A stretch of DNA of 42,594 nt from Fidelibacterota bacterium (GCA_018649625.1 JABIHN010000048.1:1-42594), one strand, 5' to 3'. Positions 9,331 to 18,000 are shown, numbered from the stretch's first letter. Translations and numbers: made by a program. Notes: generated from the letters alone by a model not told the origin.

Positions 9331-10292
9331 GATTTAGCCTCCACACGAAAATCAGTGTTATCATGTAAAAAGGTTCTTAATAATTCTTGAGCACGATTTC
9401 TAATAAAGTCATTTTTATCCAAAATGCTTACAACTTGTAGAGCCGGAATCATAGACTCGTTAGGTGCTAATTCTATAATACCCATTGCCGAGAGTCGAAC
9501 TGCTTCATTCTTATCTTCTAATAGAACTTTCATACATACATTTTGAATGATTTCCTCAGGGGCGTAAGTAGATAGCATTCGAATAGATTTAAGACGAACT
9601 CCAGGATTAGAATCGGTTAATAGGGCTGATACTAATACCATTTTTGTTTCATGATCGGGTTGAGTGTTTTGGAGTAGCTTAACTGCTTTCAATCGCTTCC
9701 CCGGATTTTGATCGTGAAGTAAAAGATAGAAAAGTAGGTTTGATATTAATTCATCATTTACTGTACCGGATAATTCGAAGTCTTGCTTTGATTCAACTGC
9801 AAATCGAATTCGGTCATCATTAAACCCTTTATCGGCAAAATTGATTTGACCTAACTGGCCAATTTTTAATAATTCTATTATATCTATTTCTGGATTATTC
9901 TGTGCGGGGTGTTGAATCGTTTTCATTAAATATAAACCCAATCCAAAAGCGACAGCAACTGATGTAATATTTATCCAAATTGGTGTGGGTATATTAATCA
10001 ACTCTTTAATTTGTTTCCAGAATCCTAAGTCTATTTTTGTCTTTTTAATTTCTAATCCATCAATGTTAGCTCGAAGCAAATTTCGCTGGGATTGAAGCTC
10101 AAACTCTTGGGAGATGGGCATCTTTGTTAAGGATGTTATATTCAATGTCATTTTTAGCGAATGTACGTAAAGCTGAAGAGCTTCATTGTGGATAAGATTT
10201 TTTTCGAATTTGGATTTTTCTTTATCGGTAAGCAATTCAAGTACATATAGACTTGCGAATTCTTTCATATAATCAGTTAAAGAATTAGTCAT
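9327..10292 (-). CDS. Membrane anti-sigma factor candidate with HEAT repeats
   Basis: The product (321 aa) looks like a single-pass regulator of the sigma factor encoded just upstream. Residues about 10-50 follow the anti-sigma pattern of a short helical domain (L-Y-V-L-E-L-L-T-D-K-E-K-S-K-F-E), but without the His/Cys zinc ligands of ZAS domains. One transmembrane helix lies at about 104-123. The rest, about 180-310, is made of HEAT-type helical pairs carrying the N-P-G-x-R-L-K-(A/S)-(V/I) signature (N196-V204, N229-I237) and a related D-K-N-E-A-V-R-L-S-A segment at 260-269. The gene overlaps the sigma gene by eight bases and the DUF4097 gene by four. The topology would put the N-terminus in the cytoplasm and the HEAT array outside, suggesting a protein-sensing domain. 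The anti-sigma role is inferred from position and the N-terminal pattern. Confidence 0.7.
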   Translation of the reverse strand: MTNSLTDYMKEFASLYVLELLTDKEKSKFEKNLIHNEALQLYVHSLKMTLNITSLTKMPISQEFELQSQRNLLRANIDGLEIKKTKIDLGFWKQIKELINIPTPIWINITSVAVAFGLGLYLMKTIQHPAQNNPEIDIIELLKIGQLGQINFADKGFNDDRIRFAVESKQDFELSGTVNDELISNLLFYLLLHDQNPGKRLKAVKLLQNTQPDHETKMVLVSALLTDSNPGVRLKSIRMLSTYAPEEIIQNVCMKVLLEDKNEAVRLSAMGIIELAPNESMIPALQVVSILDKNDFIRNRAQELLRTFLHDNTDFRVEAKS

Positions 10293-10839
10293 AACGATAC
10301 TCCTTAAGCATAGGGCGAAGTTTTTCTATGGCACGGAATAAATATCGTTTCACAGTGCCATCAGAGATATTCATAATGGCTGAAATTTCTCGAATTTTCA
10401 GCCCTTCATAATGTTTCATAACAAATACTGTTTTTTGTTTAATTGATAATTGATTTAATGCCTTTGTGACAGCATGATTGACCTCATCTTTATCGATGGT
10501 TAGAGTTGAGTCGTTTGAAATATTGTGTTTTGGATTTTTTTGAAGATCAAGCGACTCCTGCTTCTGAAGTCTTAAAGTCTTTTTTTTGAAGTTAAAAAAA
10601 GAATTTACGGTAATGCGATAAAGCCAAGTAAAAAATTCACTTTCTAAGCGGAATGATCCAATAGATTTATACGCTTTTATGAAAACCTCCTGATAGAGAT
10701 CTTCTGCATCCTGCATATTTCGTGTCAGTTGTAAAGCTAAAGACATAACTCTCTCATCGTGAAATGAAACCAGTTGGTGGAATGCTTCTTTATTTCCACT
10801 TTGAGCTTCAAGGATTAATATATTAATATTGTTTTTCAA
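10285..10839 (-). CDS. RNA polymerase ECF sigma factor
   Basis: This is a 184-aa extracytoplasmic-function sigma factor, which directs RNA polymerase to a small stress or envelope regulon. Region 2 is clear (residues about 10-75), with D-A-E-D-L-Y-Q-E-V-F at its core. Region 4 (about 130-178) has the L-S-I-K-Q-K-T-V-F...I-R-E-I-S-A-I-M-N-I-S-D-G-T-V-K helix-turn-helix. The start is TTG at 10839; a later Met would fall inside region 2. It opens a five-gene operon and is followed by the membrane anti-sigma candidate with an eight-base overlap. An ECF-type promoter (10862-10890) lies just upstream, which suggests that the factor transcribes its own operon. Confidence 0.92.
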   Translation of the reverse strand: MKNNINILILEAQSGNKEAFHQLVSFHDERVMSLALQLTRNMQDAEDLYQEVFIKAYKSIGSFRLESEFFTWLYRITVNSFFNFKKKTLRLQKQESLDLQKNPKHNISNDSTLTIDKDEVNHAVTKALNQLSIKQKTVFVMKHYEGLKIREISAIMNISDGTVKRYLFRAIEKLRPMLKEYRYD

Positions 10840-10861
10840 ACTTTGGTCAGGCTATAATGAG

Positions 10862-10890
10862 TAAGACAAGATAAATAAGAAAAGGTTGCC
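10862..10890 (-). promoter_or_regulatory. Putative ECF-type promoter of the sigma-factor operon
   Basis: Read on the minus strand, a -35 element GGCAAC (complement of 10885-10890) is followed by a 16-base spacer and a -10 element TGTCTTA (complement of 10862-10868). Both elements and the spacing match the general ECF pattern (GGAAC/GCAACC-like -35, GTC-containing -10). Transcription would begin near 10855, leaving a leader of about 16 bases before the TTG start. Autoregulation by the encoded sigma factor is inferred. Confidence 0.6.
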
Positions 10891-10928
10891 AAAGTTTATA
10901 TAAAAAAATAGTTTAATAGTATAAAGAT

Positions 10929-10969
10929 AAAAGCCTCGTCCCTTGAACTGGTCTAAGGGCGAGGCTTTT
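10929..10969 (-). terminator. Rho-independent terminator after mdh
   Basis: A strong stem pairs AAAAGCCTCG and CCCTT on one arm (10929-10944, one bulged T) with AAGGGCGAGGCTTTT on the other (10955-10969), around a 10-base loop. On the minus strand it follows the mdh stop and continues into TTTTATCTTTAT. The flanking A/T runs could also let it work in the other direction, but no plus-strand gene ends here. Confidence 0.85.
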
Positions 10970-11019
10970 CTTTGAAATTTAACCATGGATGATGTTAACT
11001 CATCAATGGTGACGAAATG

Positions 11020-11955
11020 TTATAATCCGGTTTCACCCACCGTCTTTTTAACAGCGTCTAGAGTTTTGTTTAATCCTGCTTTTTCATCATCTGTTAGTGA
11101 AAATTCTAGAATTTTTTCTACGCCACCAGAACCGATTACAGATGGAACGCCGATGAAATAACCATCAATTCCAAATTCACCTTCACAAAGTGATGCACAA
11201 GGGATTACTCTTTTTTTATCACGAATGAAAGATTCAGCCATTTCGATTGCAGATTGTGCTGGAGCATAAAATGCTGATCCATTTCCGAATAGTTTTACAA
11301 TTTCGCCGCCAGCAACACGAGTTCTATCTTCAATCTCTTTTATTCTTTCAGGAGAGATTAAATCAGTAACAGGAACGCCACCAATGGTCGCTAATCGGGT
11401 AATTGGAACCATAGTGTCACCATGACCACCTAGAACCATACAGGTTACATCTTGAACGGAATACCCTGTTTCCATAGCAATGAAAGTTCTAAAACGTCCA
11501 CTGTCCAAGGCACCAGCCATTCCGATAACCTGGTTTTTAGGGAAACCTGATACTTTATAAAATGTATAAACCATTGCATCGAGTGGATTAGAAATAACGA
11601 TTACAAATGCATTGGGAGCTTGTTCTTTAATATGGGTTGCAACATCTTTCATAATTCCAAGATTAATTCCCAATAAATCTTCTCGGTCCATACCTGGCTT
11701 TCTAGGAATTCCTGCGGTGATGATAAAAACATCAGTCCCTTTTACATCATTCCAGTCTGATGTCCCAGTGATATTGGCATCATAGCCATCATGTGGACGG
11801 AGTTGCATCAAGTCTAGAGCTTTTCCTTTGACCATTCCTTCTGCTTGAGGAATATCAAAAATGACTATATCACCTAATTCTTTTTGAGCTGCTAAAAGGG
11901 CAAGGTTTCCACCAATTTGCCCGCCACCAATCATTGTTATTTTTTTACGTGCCAT
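11020..11955 (-). CDS. mdh: Malate dehydrogenase
   Basis: This is an NAD-dependent malate dehydrogenase of the lactate-dehydrogenase-like branch (311 aa, normal length), which interconverts malate and oxaloacetate in the TCA cycle. The N-terminal glycine motif is G-G-G-Q-I-G-G at residues 9-15. An aspartate ending the second strand (V-I-F-D-I-P) favours NAD. The R-K-P-G-M-D-R segment provides the substrate-specific arginines that distinguish malate from lactate enzymes. The catalytic His-Asp lies in G-G-H-G-D-T-M-V-P (H178). An AAGGA precedes the ATG by seven bases. The gene follows rpmA after only 62 bases, most of which is a terminator hairpin, so it is read either by read-through or from a promoter inside the ribosomal genes. 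Confidence 0.95.
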   Translation of the reverse strand: MARKKITMIGGGQIGGNLALLAAQKELGDIVIFDIPQAEGMVKGKALDLMQLRPHDGYDANITGTSDWNDVKGTDVFIITAGIPRKPGMDREDLLGINLGIMKDVATHIKEQAPNAFVIVISNPLDAMVYTFYKVSGFPKNQVIGMAGALDSGRFRTFIAMETGYSVQDVTCMVLGGHGDTMVPITRLATIGGVPVTDLISPERIKEIEDRTRVAGGEIVKLFGNGSAFYAPAQSAIEMAESFIRDKKRVIPCASLCEGEFGIDGYFIGVPSVIGSGGVEKILEFSLTDDEKAGLNKTLDAVKKTVGETGL

Positions 11956-11985
11956 AATATATCCTTATTTATAAATGAAATAAAA

Positions 11986-12007
11986 AACCCCCCGATATCG
12001 GGGGGTT
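11986..12007 (-). terminator. Perfect-palindrome terminator after rpmA
   Basis: AACCCCCC, a GATATC centre and GGGGGGTT form a 22-base perfect palindrome. On the minus strand it lies about 10 bases beyond the rpmA stop and runs into TTTTTTATTTC, a typical intrinsic terminator. It leaves almost no room for a separate mdh promoter downstream. Confidence 0.88.
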
Positions 12008-12017
12008 GAATTTAAGG

Positions 12018-12269
12018 TTATGTAATGATAGTTACAATCTTTCGACTTCGGCCTTTTCGACCAAATTGAACAATGCCATCAGCGGTTGCGAAAAGTGAAT
12101 CGTCATTAGCTCGACGAACATTCATTCCTGGATGGAATTTAGTTCCCCGTTGTTTTAGTATAATGGTTCCAGCCAAAACGGATTGACCATCTCCAACTTT
12201 GAGCCCAAGATAACTAGGATTCGAGTCGCGACCATTACGGGAACTTCCTTGTCCTTTCTTATGTGCCAT
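12018..12269 (-). CDS. rpmA: 50S ribosomal protein L27
   Basis: This is an 83-aa ribosomal protein L27, whose N-terminal tail reaches the peptidyl-transferase centre of the large subunit. The start [16 protein letters not shown] is the classical L27 N-terminus, with no Firmicutes-type cleavable extension. The central G-x-I-I-x-R-Q-R-G-T-x-x-H-P-G signature appears here as [13 protein letters not shown]. It follows rplU by three bases, the usual L21-L27 pairing. Confidence 0.97.
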   Translation of the reverse strand: MAHKKGQGSSRNGRDSNPSYLGLKVGDGQSVLAGTIILKQRGTKFHPGMNVRRANDDSLFATADGIVQFGRKGRSRKIVTIIT

Positions 12270-12272
12270 AAG

Positions 12273-12656
12273 TTATTCCTCTTCTTTAACTGCTTTTTTG
12301 ACTTTGGGCGCTGCTTTTTTTGCAGGTTTCTTCGTCTTAGTAGCAGATGCTTGAATTTTTTGAATTTCTACATCGGTAAACCATTGTCTGTGTCCGTTTT
12401 TCCGTTGATATCCTTTACGTCGTTTCTTTTTATAGATGAGAATCTTTTTTTCTCGTCCATGATCAAGAACAGTTGCAGTTACGGTTGCACCAGAAACAGT
12501 AGGTGTTCCAATTTTTGTGTCTGTGCCGTCATGCACAAGCAAAACACTTTCAAAGGTTAATTTTGTACCTGCGTCACCCACTTGAAGTGGGACACGGACA
12601 CGGGCTCCTTCGATAGCCTTAAATTGTTTTCCTGATATATTTACTATTGCGTACAT
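12273..12656 (-). CDS. rplU: 50S ribosomal protein L21
   Basis: Ribosomal protein L21 binds 23S rRNA in the large subunit. ATG at 12656 gives M-Y-A-I-V-N-I-S-G-K-Q-F, the conserved L21 start; an upstream in-frame start at 12680 would add eight residues and is rejected. The K-K-R-R-K-G-Y-Q-R-K-N-G-H-R-Q segment near residue 75 is the family's RNA-binding signature. The 127 residues include a lysine/alanine-rich tail of about 30 residues beyond the usual length, ending in K-E-E-E. It lies 29 bases after rng and 3 bases before rpmA. Confidence 0.96.
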   Translation of the reverse strand: MYAIVNISGKQFKAIEGARVRVPLQVGDAGTKLTFESVLLVHDGTDTKIGTPTVSGATVTATVLDHGREKKILIYKKKRRKGYQRKNGHRQWFTDVEIQKIQASATKTKKPAKKAAPKVKKAVKEEE

Positions 12657-12685
12657 TTTCAATCTCCATAGAGCCGGCAAAGTTA

Positions 12686-14233
12686 CTAAGCTGTTTTGCC
12701 CTTATCAAGGCTCATTTCATTTGTTACGTCTTCATTTTTTTTGCCTTTTAAAAACTTAAATTCGCCACGTGAGAGTGTTATATCCTCGACGATTTTTAAA
12801 TGGACAAAATTTTGCCACATAAGTCCACGTAGGATATGTTTCTTTTCTCCATTGAAATATTTTGCATTATCAGGGTGAAGTTTAAGTTGTAACCTAAGTG
12901 AACGATGTTTGCTTTTATAGCGACGCAGCCAATGATCAATCCTTGTAACTAGAGTCTCTTGAGAAATTATTCTACCAGACCCATGACATGTTGGACATTC
13001 TTCGCTCATAGAATCTAACAAGCTTAATCGAATTCGTTGACGTGTCATTTCCAAAAGACCAAATTCTGTTATGGGAGCCACAGCAACTTTTGCACGATCT
13101 TTTCTTAACTCTTTCCGTAATTCATTGTAGACTTTTTTTCTATTTGCTTCATATCGCATATCAATAAAGTCAATTACAATTAAACCTGACAAATCACGAA
13201 GTCTAAGTTGTCGAGCGACTTCTCGTGCTGCTTCCAAATTAATTTTTAGAGAATTTTCTTCATGAAGTTTTTTGCCAACAAAACGACCACTATTAACATC
13301 TACCACAACCATGGCTTCTGTTTTTTCAATAATTAAATATGCACCACTTTTTAACCAAGCTTTTGGTCGCATTAGTTTCTCAATTTCAGGCTCAATACCA
13401 AAACTTTCGAAAAGTGGTAATTTTAATTTGTAGAGTTCGAGTCGTTCTAGAAGGCTAGGGGATATGTCTTCTAGATATTTTTGTGTCTTTTTAAAAAGAC
13501 GTTTTGAATCAATAATGATTTTTTCAACATCTGGCGTTAATAAATCCCTTACTACACTCGATGCAGTTTCAAGATCTTCATAAACTAGGACAGGAGATTC
13601 CTCTTGACCTGCTTTTTCTTCAATTTTGTTCCAATTTTCCATCAACTGTGAAAAATCATTTTCAATATGTTCTTCGCTTTTTCCTTCTGCTACAGTTCGG
13701 ATAATCACACCCATCTCATTTTCGCGGAGACGTTGCGCAACCTTTTTTAACCGTCTGCGTTCAAACTTATCCCAGATTTTTTTAGAAATTCCAATATAAT
13801 TTGCATTGGGAACCAGAACAAGGAATCGACCAGGTAATGCTACTTCTGTTGTAACACGAGGACCCTTCCCTGCAAAGGGTTCTTTAATAATTTGAACATA
13901 AATATCTTGGCCTTTTTTAAGATCAACTTCTATATTATCATGCCTGTGACTTTGGTGTTTTCCATTTTTATTTCGTTTTGAGTTTGATTCTTCAACAATA
14001 AATTCATCCGAACCAATTTCAGAAAAGGGGAGAAAGGCATTTAATTCGTAGCCCACATCCACAAATGCAGCTTGCATTCCTGGGAGAACATTTTCCACTT
14101 TTCCTTTGTAAACATTCCCAACCATTCGGTGTTTATCTTGTTTCTCAACATAAACTTCAACCAGTTGGCCATCTTCTTGAATCGCAATACGGGTTTCCCC
14201 CATGCTTTCATTTATAAAGATTTCCTTCTTCAT
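12686..14233 (-). CDS. rng: Ribonuclease G/E family endoribonuclease
   Basis: This 515-aa endonuclease of the RNase E/G family cuts single-stranded RNA in rRNA and mRNA processing. It starts with an S1-like RNA-binding domain (residues about 35-125, G-N-V-Y-K-G-K-V-E-N-V-L-P-G-M-Q-A-A-F-V-D). The catalytic DNase I-like domain has both metal-binding aspartates, in V-V-V-D-V-N-S-G-R-F and I-V-I-D-F-I-D-M. A zinc-link C-P-T-C-H-G-S-G lies at about 405. There is no long C-terminal degradosome arm, so it is of the RNase G length class. Placement directly before rplU-rpmA is common in many bacteria. An AT-rich region with a TTGACG (about 14263-14268 complement) lies upstream and may hold the promoter. 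Confidence 0.93.
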   Translation of the reverse strand: MKKEIFINESMGETRIAIQEDGQLVEVYVEKQDKHRMVGNVYKGKVENVLPGMQAAFVDVGYELNAFLPFSEIGSDEFIVEESNSKRNKNGKHQSHRHDNIEVDLKKGQDIYVQIIKEPFAGKGPRVTTEVALPGRFLVLVPNANYIGISKKIWDKFERRRLKKVAQRLRENEMGVIIRTVAEGKSEEHIENDFSQLMENWNKIEEKAGQEESPVLVYEDLETASSVVRDLLTPDVEKIIIDSKRLFKKTQKYLEDISPSLLERLELYKLKLPLFESFGIEPEIEKLMRPKAWLKSGAYLIIEKTEAMVVVDVNSGRFVGKKLHEENSLKINLEAAREVARQLRLRDLSGLIVIDFIDMRYEANRKKVYNELRKELRKDRAKVAVAPITEFGLLEMTRQRIRLSLLDSMSEECPTCHGSGRIISQETLVTRIDHWLRRYKSKHRSLRLQLKLHPDNAKYFNGEKKHILRGLMWQNFVHLKIVEDITLSRGEFKFLKGKKNEDVTNEMSLDKGKTA

Positions 14234-14361
14234 TATATTTGTACCTATATGCTATACGATGCTCGTCAATGAATAACAAAAAAATGTCCTAGATAAAATC
14301 TTAGGTTTACCGACGAGGTCGTTTGTTTTTTTAATATGGGGATTTAAGAAGGAAGGAAATT

Positions 14362-14487
14362 TTGGCCCAAAAATGGGTGATAAAAATTGTATCAGTAGCG
14401 TCAGAAAAAGTATTTAAAATTTTGAATCCTTCATATCCCCGCTATGCTAAAAATACAGGATTTTATATGTTCTATCCAAGAACATAA
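14362..14487 (+). CDS. Possible small protein of 41 residues
   Basis: An open frame starts with TTG at 14362 and ends at TAA 14485-14487. A purine-rich AGGAAGGAAA (14350-14359) precedes the TTG, closer than the usual spacing. The predicted peptide begins M-A-Q-K-W-V-I-K-I-V-S-V and ends P-R-Y-A-K-N-T-G-F-Y-M. I recognise no family and it has no clear membrane helix. It lies in a decayed intergenic region, so it could be a real small gene, a relic, or chance. Confidence 0.22.
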   Translation: MAQKWVIKIVSVASEKVFKILNPSYPRYAKNTGFYMFYPRT

Positions 14488-14514
14488 ACCGATACTTTGT
14501 ATTAAATTAAATAC

Positions 14515-14710
14515 ATGGTGAAATTCATTTAATTGCTTTTTTCTACCACACTTTTTGGCTTCATCTAGTCCAAATCAAATTGGAATTTGTACAAATGCAG
14601 TTGGTGAAGTGATTCGATCTGGAAATAATCGATCAGCTAAAATTTGTAAAGGTGATTTTGTTTATAGTGGTGATATAATACCTAAAAGAAATGGAGCCTT
14701 TTTTTCTTAA
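14515..14710 (+). pseudogene. Broken FecR-domain exported protein
   Basis: The first frame opens M-V-K-F-I, then a stop, then L-L-F-S-T-T-L-F-G-F-I: the shape of a signal peptide interrupted by a TAA. Shifting one frame gives A-S-S-S-P-N-Q-I-G-I, then A-V-G-E-V-I-R-S-G-N-N, then K-G-D-F-V-Y-S-G-D-I-I. This matches the start of FecR-type domains (G-x-V ... G-x-x-L/V-x-x-G-D-x-I). It stops after G-A-F-F-S at a run of T's where a normal protein would continue for well over 100 residues. At least one stop, one frameshift and one truncation are needed to explain it. The assignment rests on a 40-residue resemblance. Confidence 0.45.
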
Positions 14711-14791
14711 TTAAATATTAAAGATAGAAGTGTAATAAAATTTTATTAAAATTAAGTTGTTAAATTAATTGAAATTCTTGAAAGGAAATCT

Positions 14792-15058
14792 ATGAAAACA
14801 GAAATTAATCTTTTTGGTGGACGTGTTAGTTGTCTATTTAAAAAAACAATGAATAGCGTGAAACTTTGTTTATTAGCTGAAAGTTTTGGGTTAGTGGATA
14901 CGCAGATTATTCATCCAGCTACAATTACATATGTAGATATCCCAAGAGAACAAAAAATAGCCAGATGGTTTTCTGATGGGTTGGTACGATTATCTGTTAG
15001 GCTTGAAAATCCTGAAGAATTTATTTTTGATCTAGAACTAGCATTGAAGGGAGCGTAG
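14792..15058 (+). CDS. Orphan C-terminal domain of a Cys/Met-metabolism PLP enzyme
   Basis: The 88-aa product matches only the last fifth of cystathionine gamma-synthase / methionine gamma-lyase-type enzymes. It has the segment N-S-V-K-L-C-L-L-A-E-S-F-G, the I-I-H-P-A-T-I-T-Y motif (usually H-P-A-x-x-T-H), and the ending S-D-G-L-V-R-L-S-V-R-L-E-N-P-E-E-F. The PLP-binding lysine and the whole large domain are absent, so it cannot be a complete enzyme. Nevertheless it has a good ribosome site (AAAGGAAA, 14781-14788), and its stop lies four bases before the gltB start. It may be a remnant whose reading frame survives, or a small retained domain. It has no intact parent in this window. Confidence 0.7.
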   Translation: MKTEINLFGGRVSCLFKKTMNSVKLCLLAESFGLVDTQIIHPATITYVDIPREQKIARWFSDGLVRLSVRLENPEEFIFDLELALKGA

Positions 15059-15062
15059 TGCA

Positions 15063-18000
15063 ATGAAGCAGGGGCCATTAGTTGATAGAGATAATTTTCA
15101 TGATGCATGTGGGACAGGTTTTGTTGTTACTTTAAACGGAAAACCCGATAAGCGTGTTTTACCTTCAGCATTACAAGGGTTAAAAAGATTATCACATCGC
15201 GGTGCCACCTCCGCTGATGGAAAGACAGGCGATGGATCGGGCATTATGACAGATATACCATCTCGTTTTTTTAAGGATATATTGAGTGGTGAATTTGATT
15301 TTTCGATTTCACGGTCCAATAGACTAGCTGTTGGAATGGTTTTTACTTATGCAAGAGAACAAAAATGGTTAGAAACAATTGTTAAAACAAAAGCAGATGA
15401 ATTAAATATATCTTTGATTGGAATTAGGAATGTACCAACAAATACGGATTATTTAGGCTCTATTGCAAAACAATCTAAACCAAAAGTATTTCAATATCTT
15501 TTTTCAGTGAAACCAAGCAGTGAAAAAAATGTTGAAACGAGGTTGTACCAATTTAGAAAGTTGCTTGAACATGAAATATCAATCCATAAAAAGAGAAGTT
15601 ATTTTTGTTCTTTATCATCTAAAACAATTGTCTATAAAGGACTCATGTCATCAGACCAACTTGATAATTTTTACCCCGATTTATGCCACCCAAAATTTGT
15701 GGTAAGAATGGCAATGTTCCATGAACGGTTTTCTACAAACACTCAATCCACATGGGAAATGGCTCAACCATTTCGTATGATAGCTCATAATGGTGAATTC
15801 AATACAATTAAGGGAAATCGATTATGGATGAAAGCTCGAGAAAATGAACTCAAGTCTAAATTTTGGGGTAAAGACTTAAAGTCATTATTCCCCATTATCA
15901 ATTTTAAAGGAAGCGATTCACAAAGTTTTGATCAGGCAGTAGAATTTTTAACCCGAAGCGGTCGGAAAATTTTTCATAGTCTAATGATGTTGATTCCTGA
16001 TCCCCATTTTTATAATTCAAAAATGAAAAAATCTTTAAAGGATTTTTTTATATATCATGAAAATATTATGGAACCATGGGATGGGCCAGCTGCTATCGTA
16101 TTTACAGATGGGGATGTCATCGGTGCAAAAATGGATAGAAATGGTCTTCGGCCTTTACGATACTCCATTACAAAATCCGGTTTAGTAATTATGGCTTCAG
16201 AAGCAGGAATAATGGATATTGAAGATGATGATTTATTGGTGCATCATCATATGGCATCAAGTGAAATATTTGGCGTTTCTTTGTCTGGAAAAAGAATATT
16301 ACGGAATCATGATATAAAAAATAAAATAGCCACAAGCAGAGCTTTTTCATCTTTAGTCAATAAAAATCTCATTACTCTAGAACGAAAAAGCGACAAGAAA
16401 GAATTCAGTCAATTTCATCTCCCAAAAAGCGGTTTTGATAAAAGGCTTCGAGTGGCATTAGGTTGGTCAAAAGAAGATTTGACACGATTTTTAATTCCAA
16501 TGGCAACAAGCGGAAGAGAACCAATTGGTTCCATGGGTGACGATACGCCATTGCCCATGATGTCTGAAATTGGAAGACGCTTTTATGACCATTTCAAACA
16601 GATGTTCGCTCAAGTAACAAATCCTCCCATTGATCCTATTCGCGAACAAAAAGTAATGGCTTTATTTAATTATATTGGTAGTGAAGAAAACCTCTTAAAT
16701 AAAAACCCAAGATTTAAGGGAGCTATGCGGACATTGAGCCCGATTTTATCACCACTAGATTGTACCAGACTTGCGAGTTATCAAAAAGAATTTCCACAGG
16801 AAAAAATATTTTGCCACTATAGAAATACGAGTGATATCCAAGGAAAATTAAAACGTATTCGGTATAAATGTTTAGAAGCAGTGAATAATGGCTCAAAAAT
16901 GATTATTCTGAGTGATGAAAACCTTGAAGAACATTTATTACCTATTCCAATGCCAATTGTTGTTTCAGATGTACATCATTTCCTAGTTAAAAAGAAAGTT
17001 AGAAGCAAAGTTTCAATCTTATGCTATGCAGGAGATGTTGTTGAAGATCACCATATAGCAGTATTAGTAGGGTTGGGTGCAAGCGCTATTTATCCATATA
17101 TGGCATACGAGTTAATTAGGGAACACTTCAGAGATTTCGATTGGGTTGAACATTTGTCAAACTATAGGTATGCCCTAGAAAAAGGTTTGTTAAAGATAAT
17201 GTCTAAAATGGGAATTTCTACAATCAACAGCTATCAAGGAAGTATGCTATTTAATATAATTGGATTGCATGAAAATATCGTAAATAAATATTTTTCATCT
17301 CTAGATGGACATTTAGGTGGGCATACATTTAAAGATATTCATACCATATTAATGGATAGGAATAATAATGCTTTTCAATTACCAGAACCTGCCTTTGTGG
17401 AAAAAGGTCTATTTCGATACAGACGTAATGGAGAATTACATGGTTTTGCGCCAATTCACTTTAAATCGATTCATCAAGCTATTCGTCAAAAGCCGACTAA
17501 GGAATCAAAAGAAGTTTCACCTGTTTATATACGAGATTTATTAAATGTTAAGTCTAGTCGTAAATCTATAATCAAAAATCAAGTCGAGGCTGTTGAATCC
17601 ATTTTACGAAGATTTGGCTCCGGTGCCATATCTTTTGGCGCGATTTCAGATGAATCTCATCGTGAATTGTCTCGCGGGTTGTTTCTTGTAGGCGGTAGAA
17701 GTAATACAGGAGAAGGGGGCGAAATGGCTGATCGTTATAGCTTAACTAATCCTGACAAAAGCATAAATTCCTTTGTGAAACAAGTTGCGAGCGGCAGGTT
17801 TGGTGTTTCATCTGAATATTTATCAGCTGGACAAGAAATTCAAATTAAAATGGCTCAAGGGGCCAAGCCCGGAGAAGGCGGACAACTTCCAGGTCATAAA
17901 GTTTCATTTCAAATCGCAAGCGCACGATTTGCTACACCAGGCATTCCATTAATTTCGCCTCCACCTCATCATGATATTTATAGTATTGAAGATATAAAAC

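Larger units (their letters stand above)
14234..14791. other. Divergent gap with remnants
   Basis: About 560 bases lie between the rng operon and the glutamate synthase operon. They contain a possible 41-codon small gene (14362-14487), a broken FecR-like gene (14515-14710) and an AT-rich stretch without other features before the PLP-enzyme fragment. I see no tRNA or riboswitch here. Confidence 0.5.

Noticed and set aside
12273-12680. rplU starting at 12680
   Set aside because: The M-Y-A-I-V start at 12656 is conserved in L21; the eight extra residues are not.
14234-14791. tRNA, riboswitch or CRISPR in the largest gap
   Set aside because: No cloverleaf, repeat array or riboswitch core is visible; only gene remnants.
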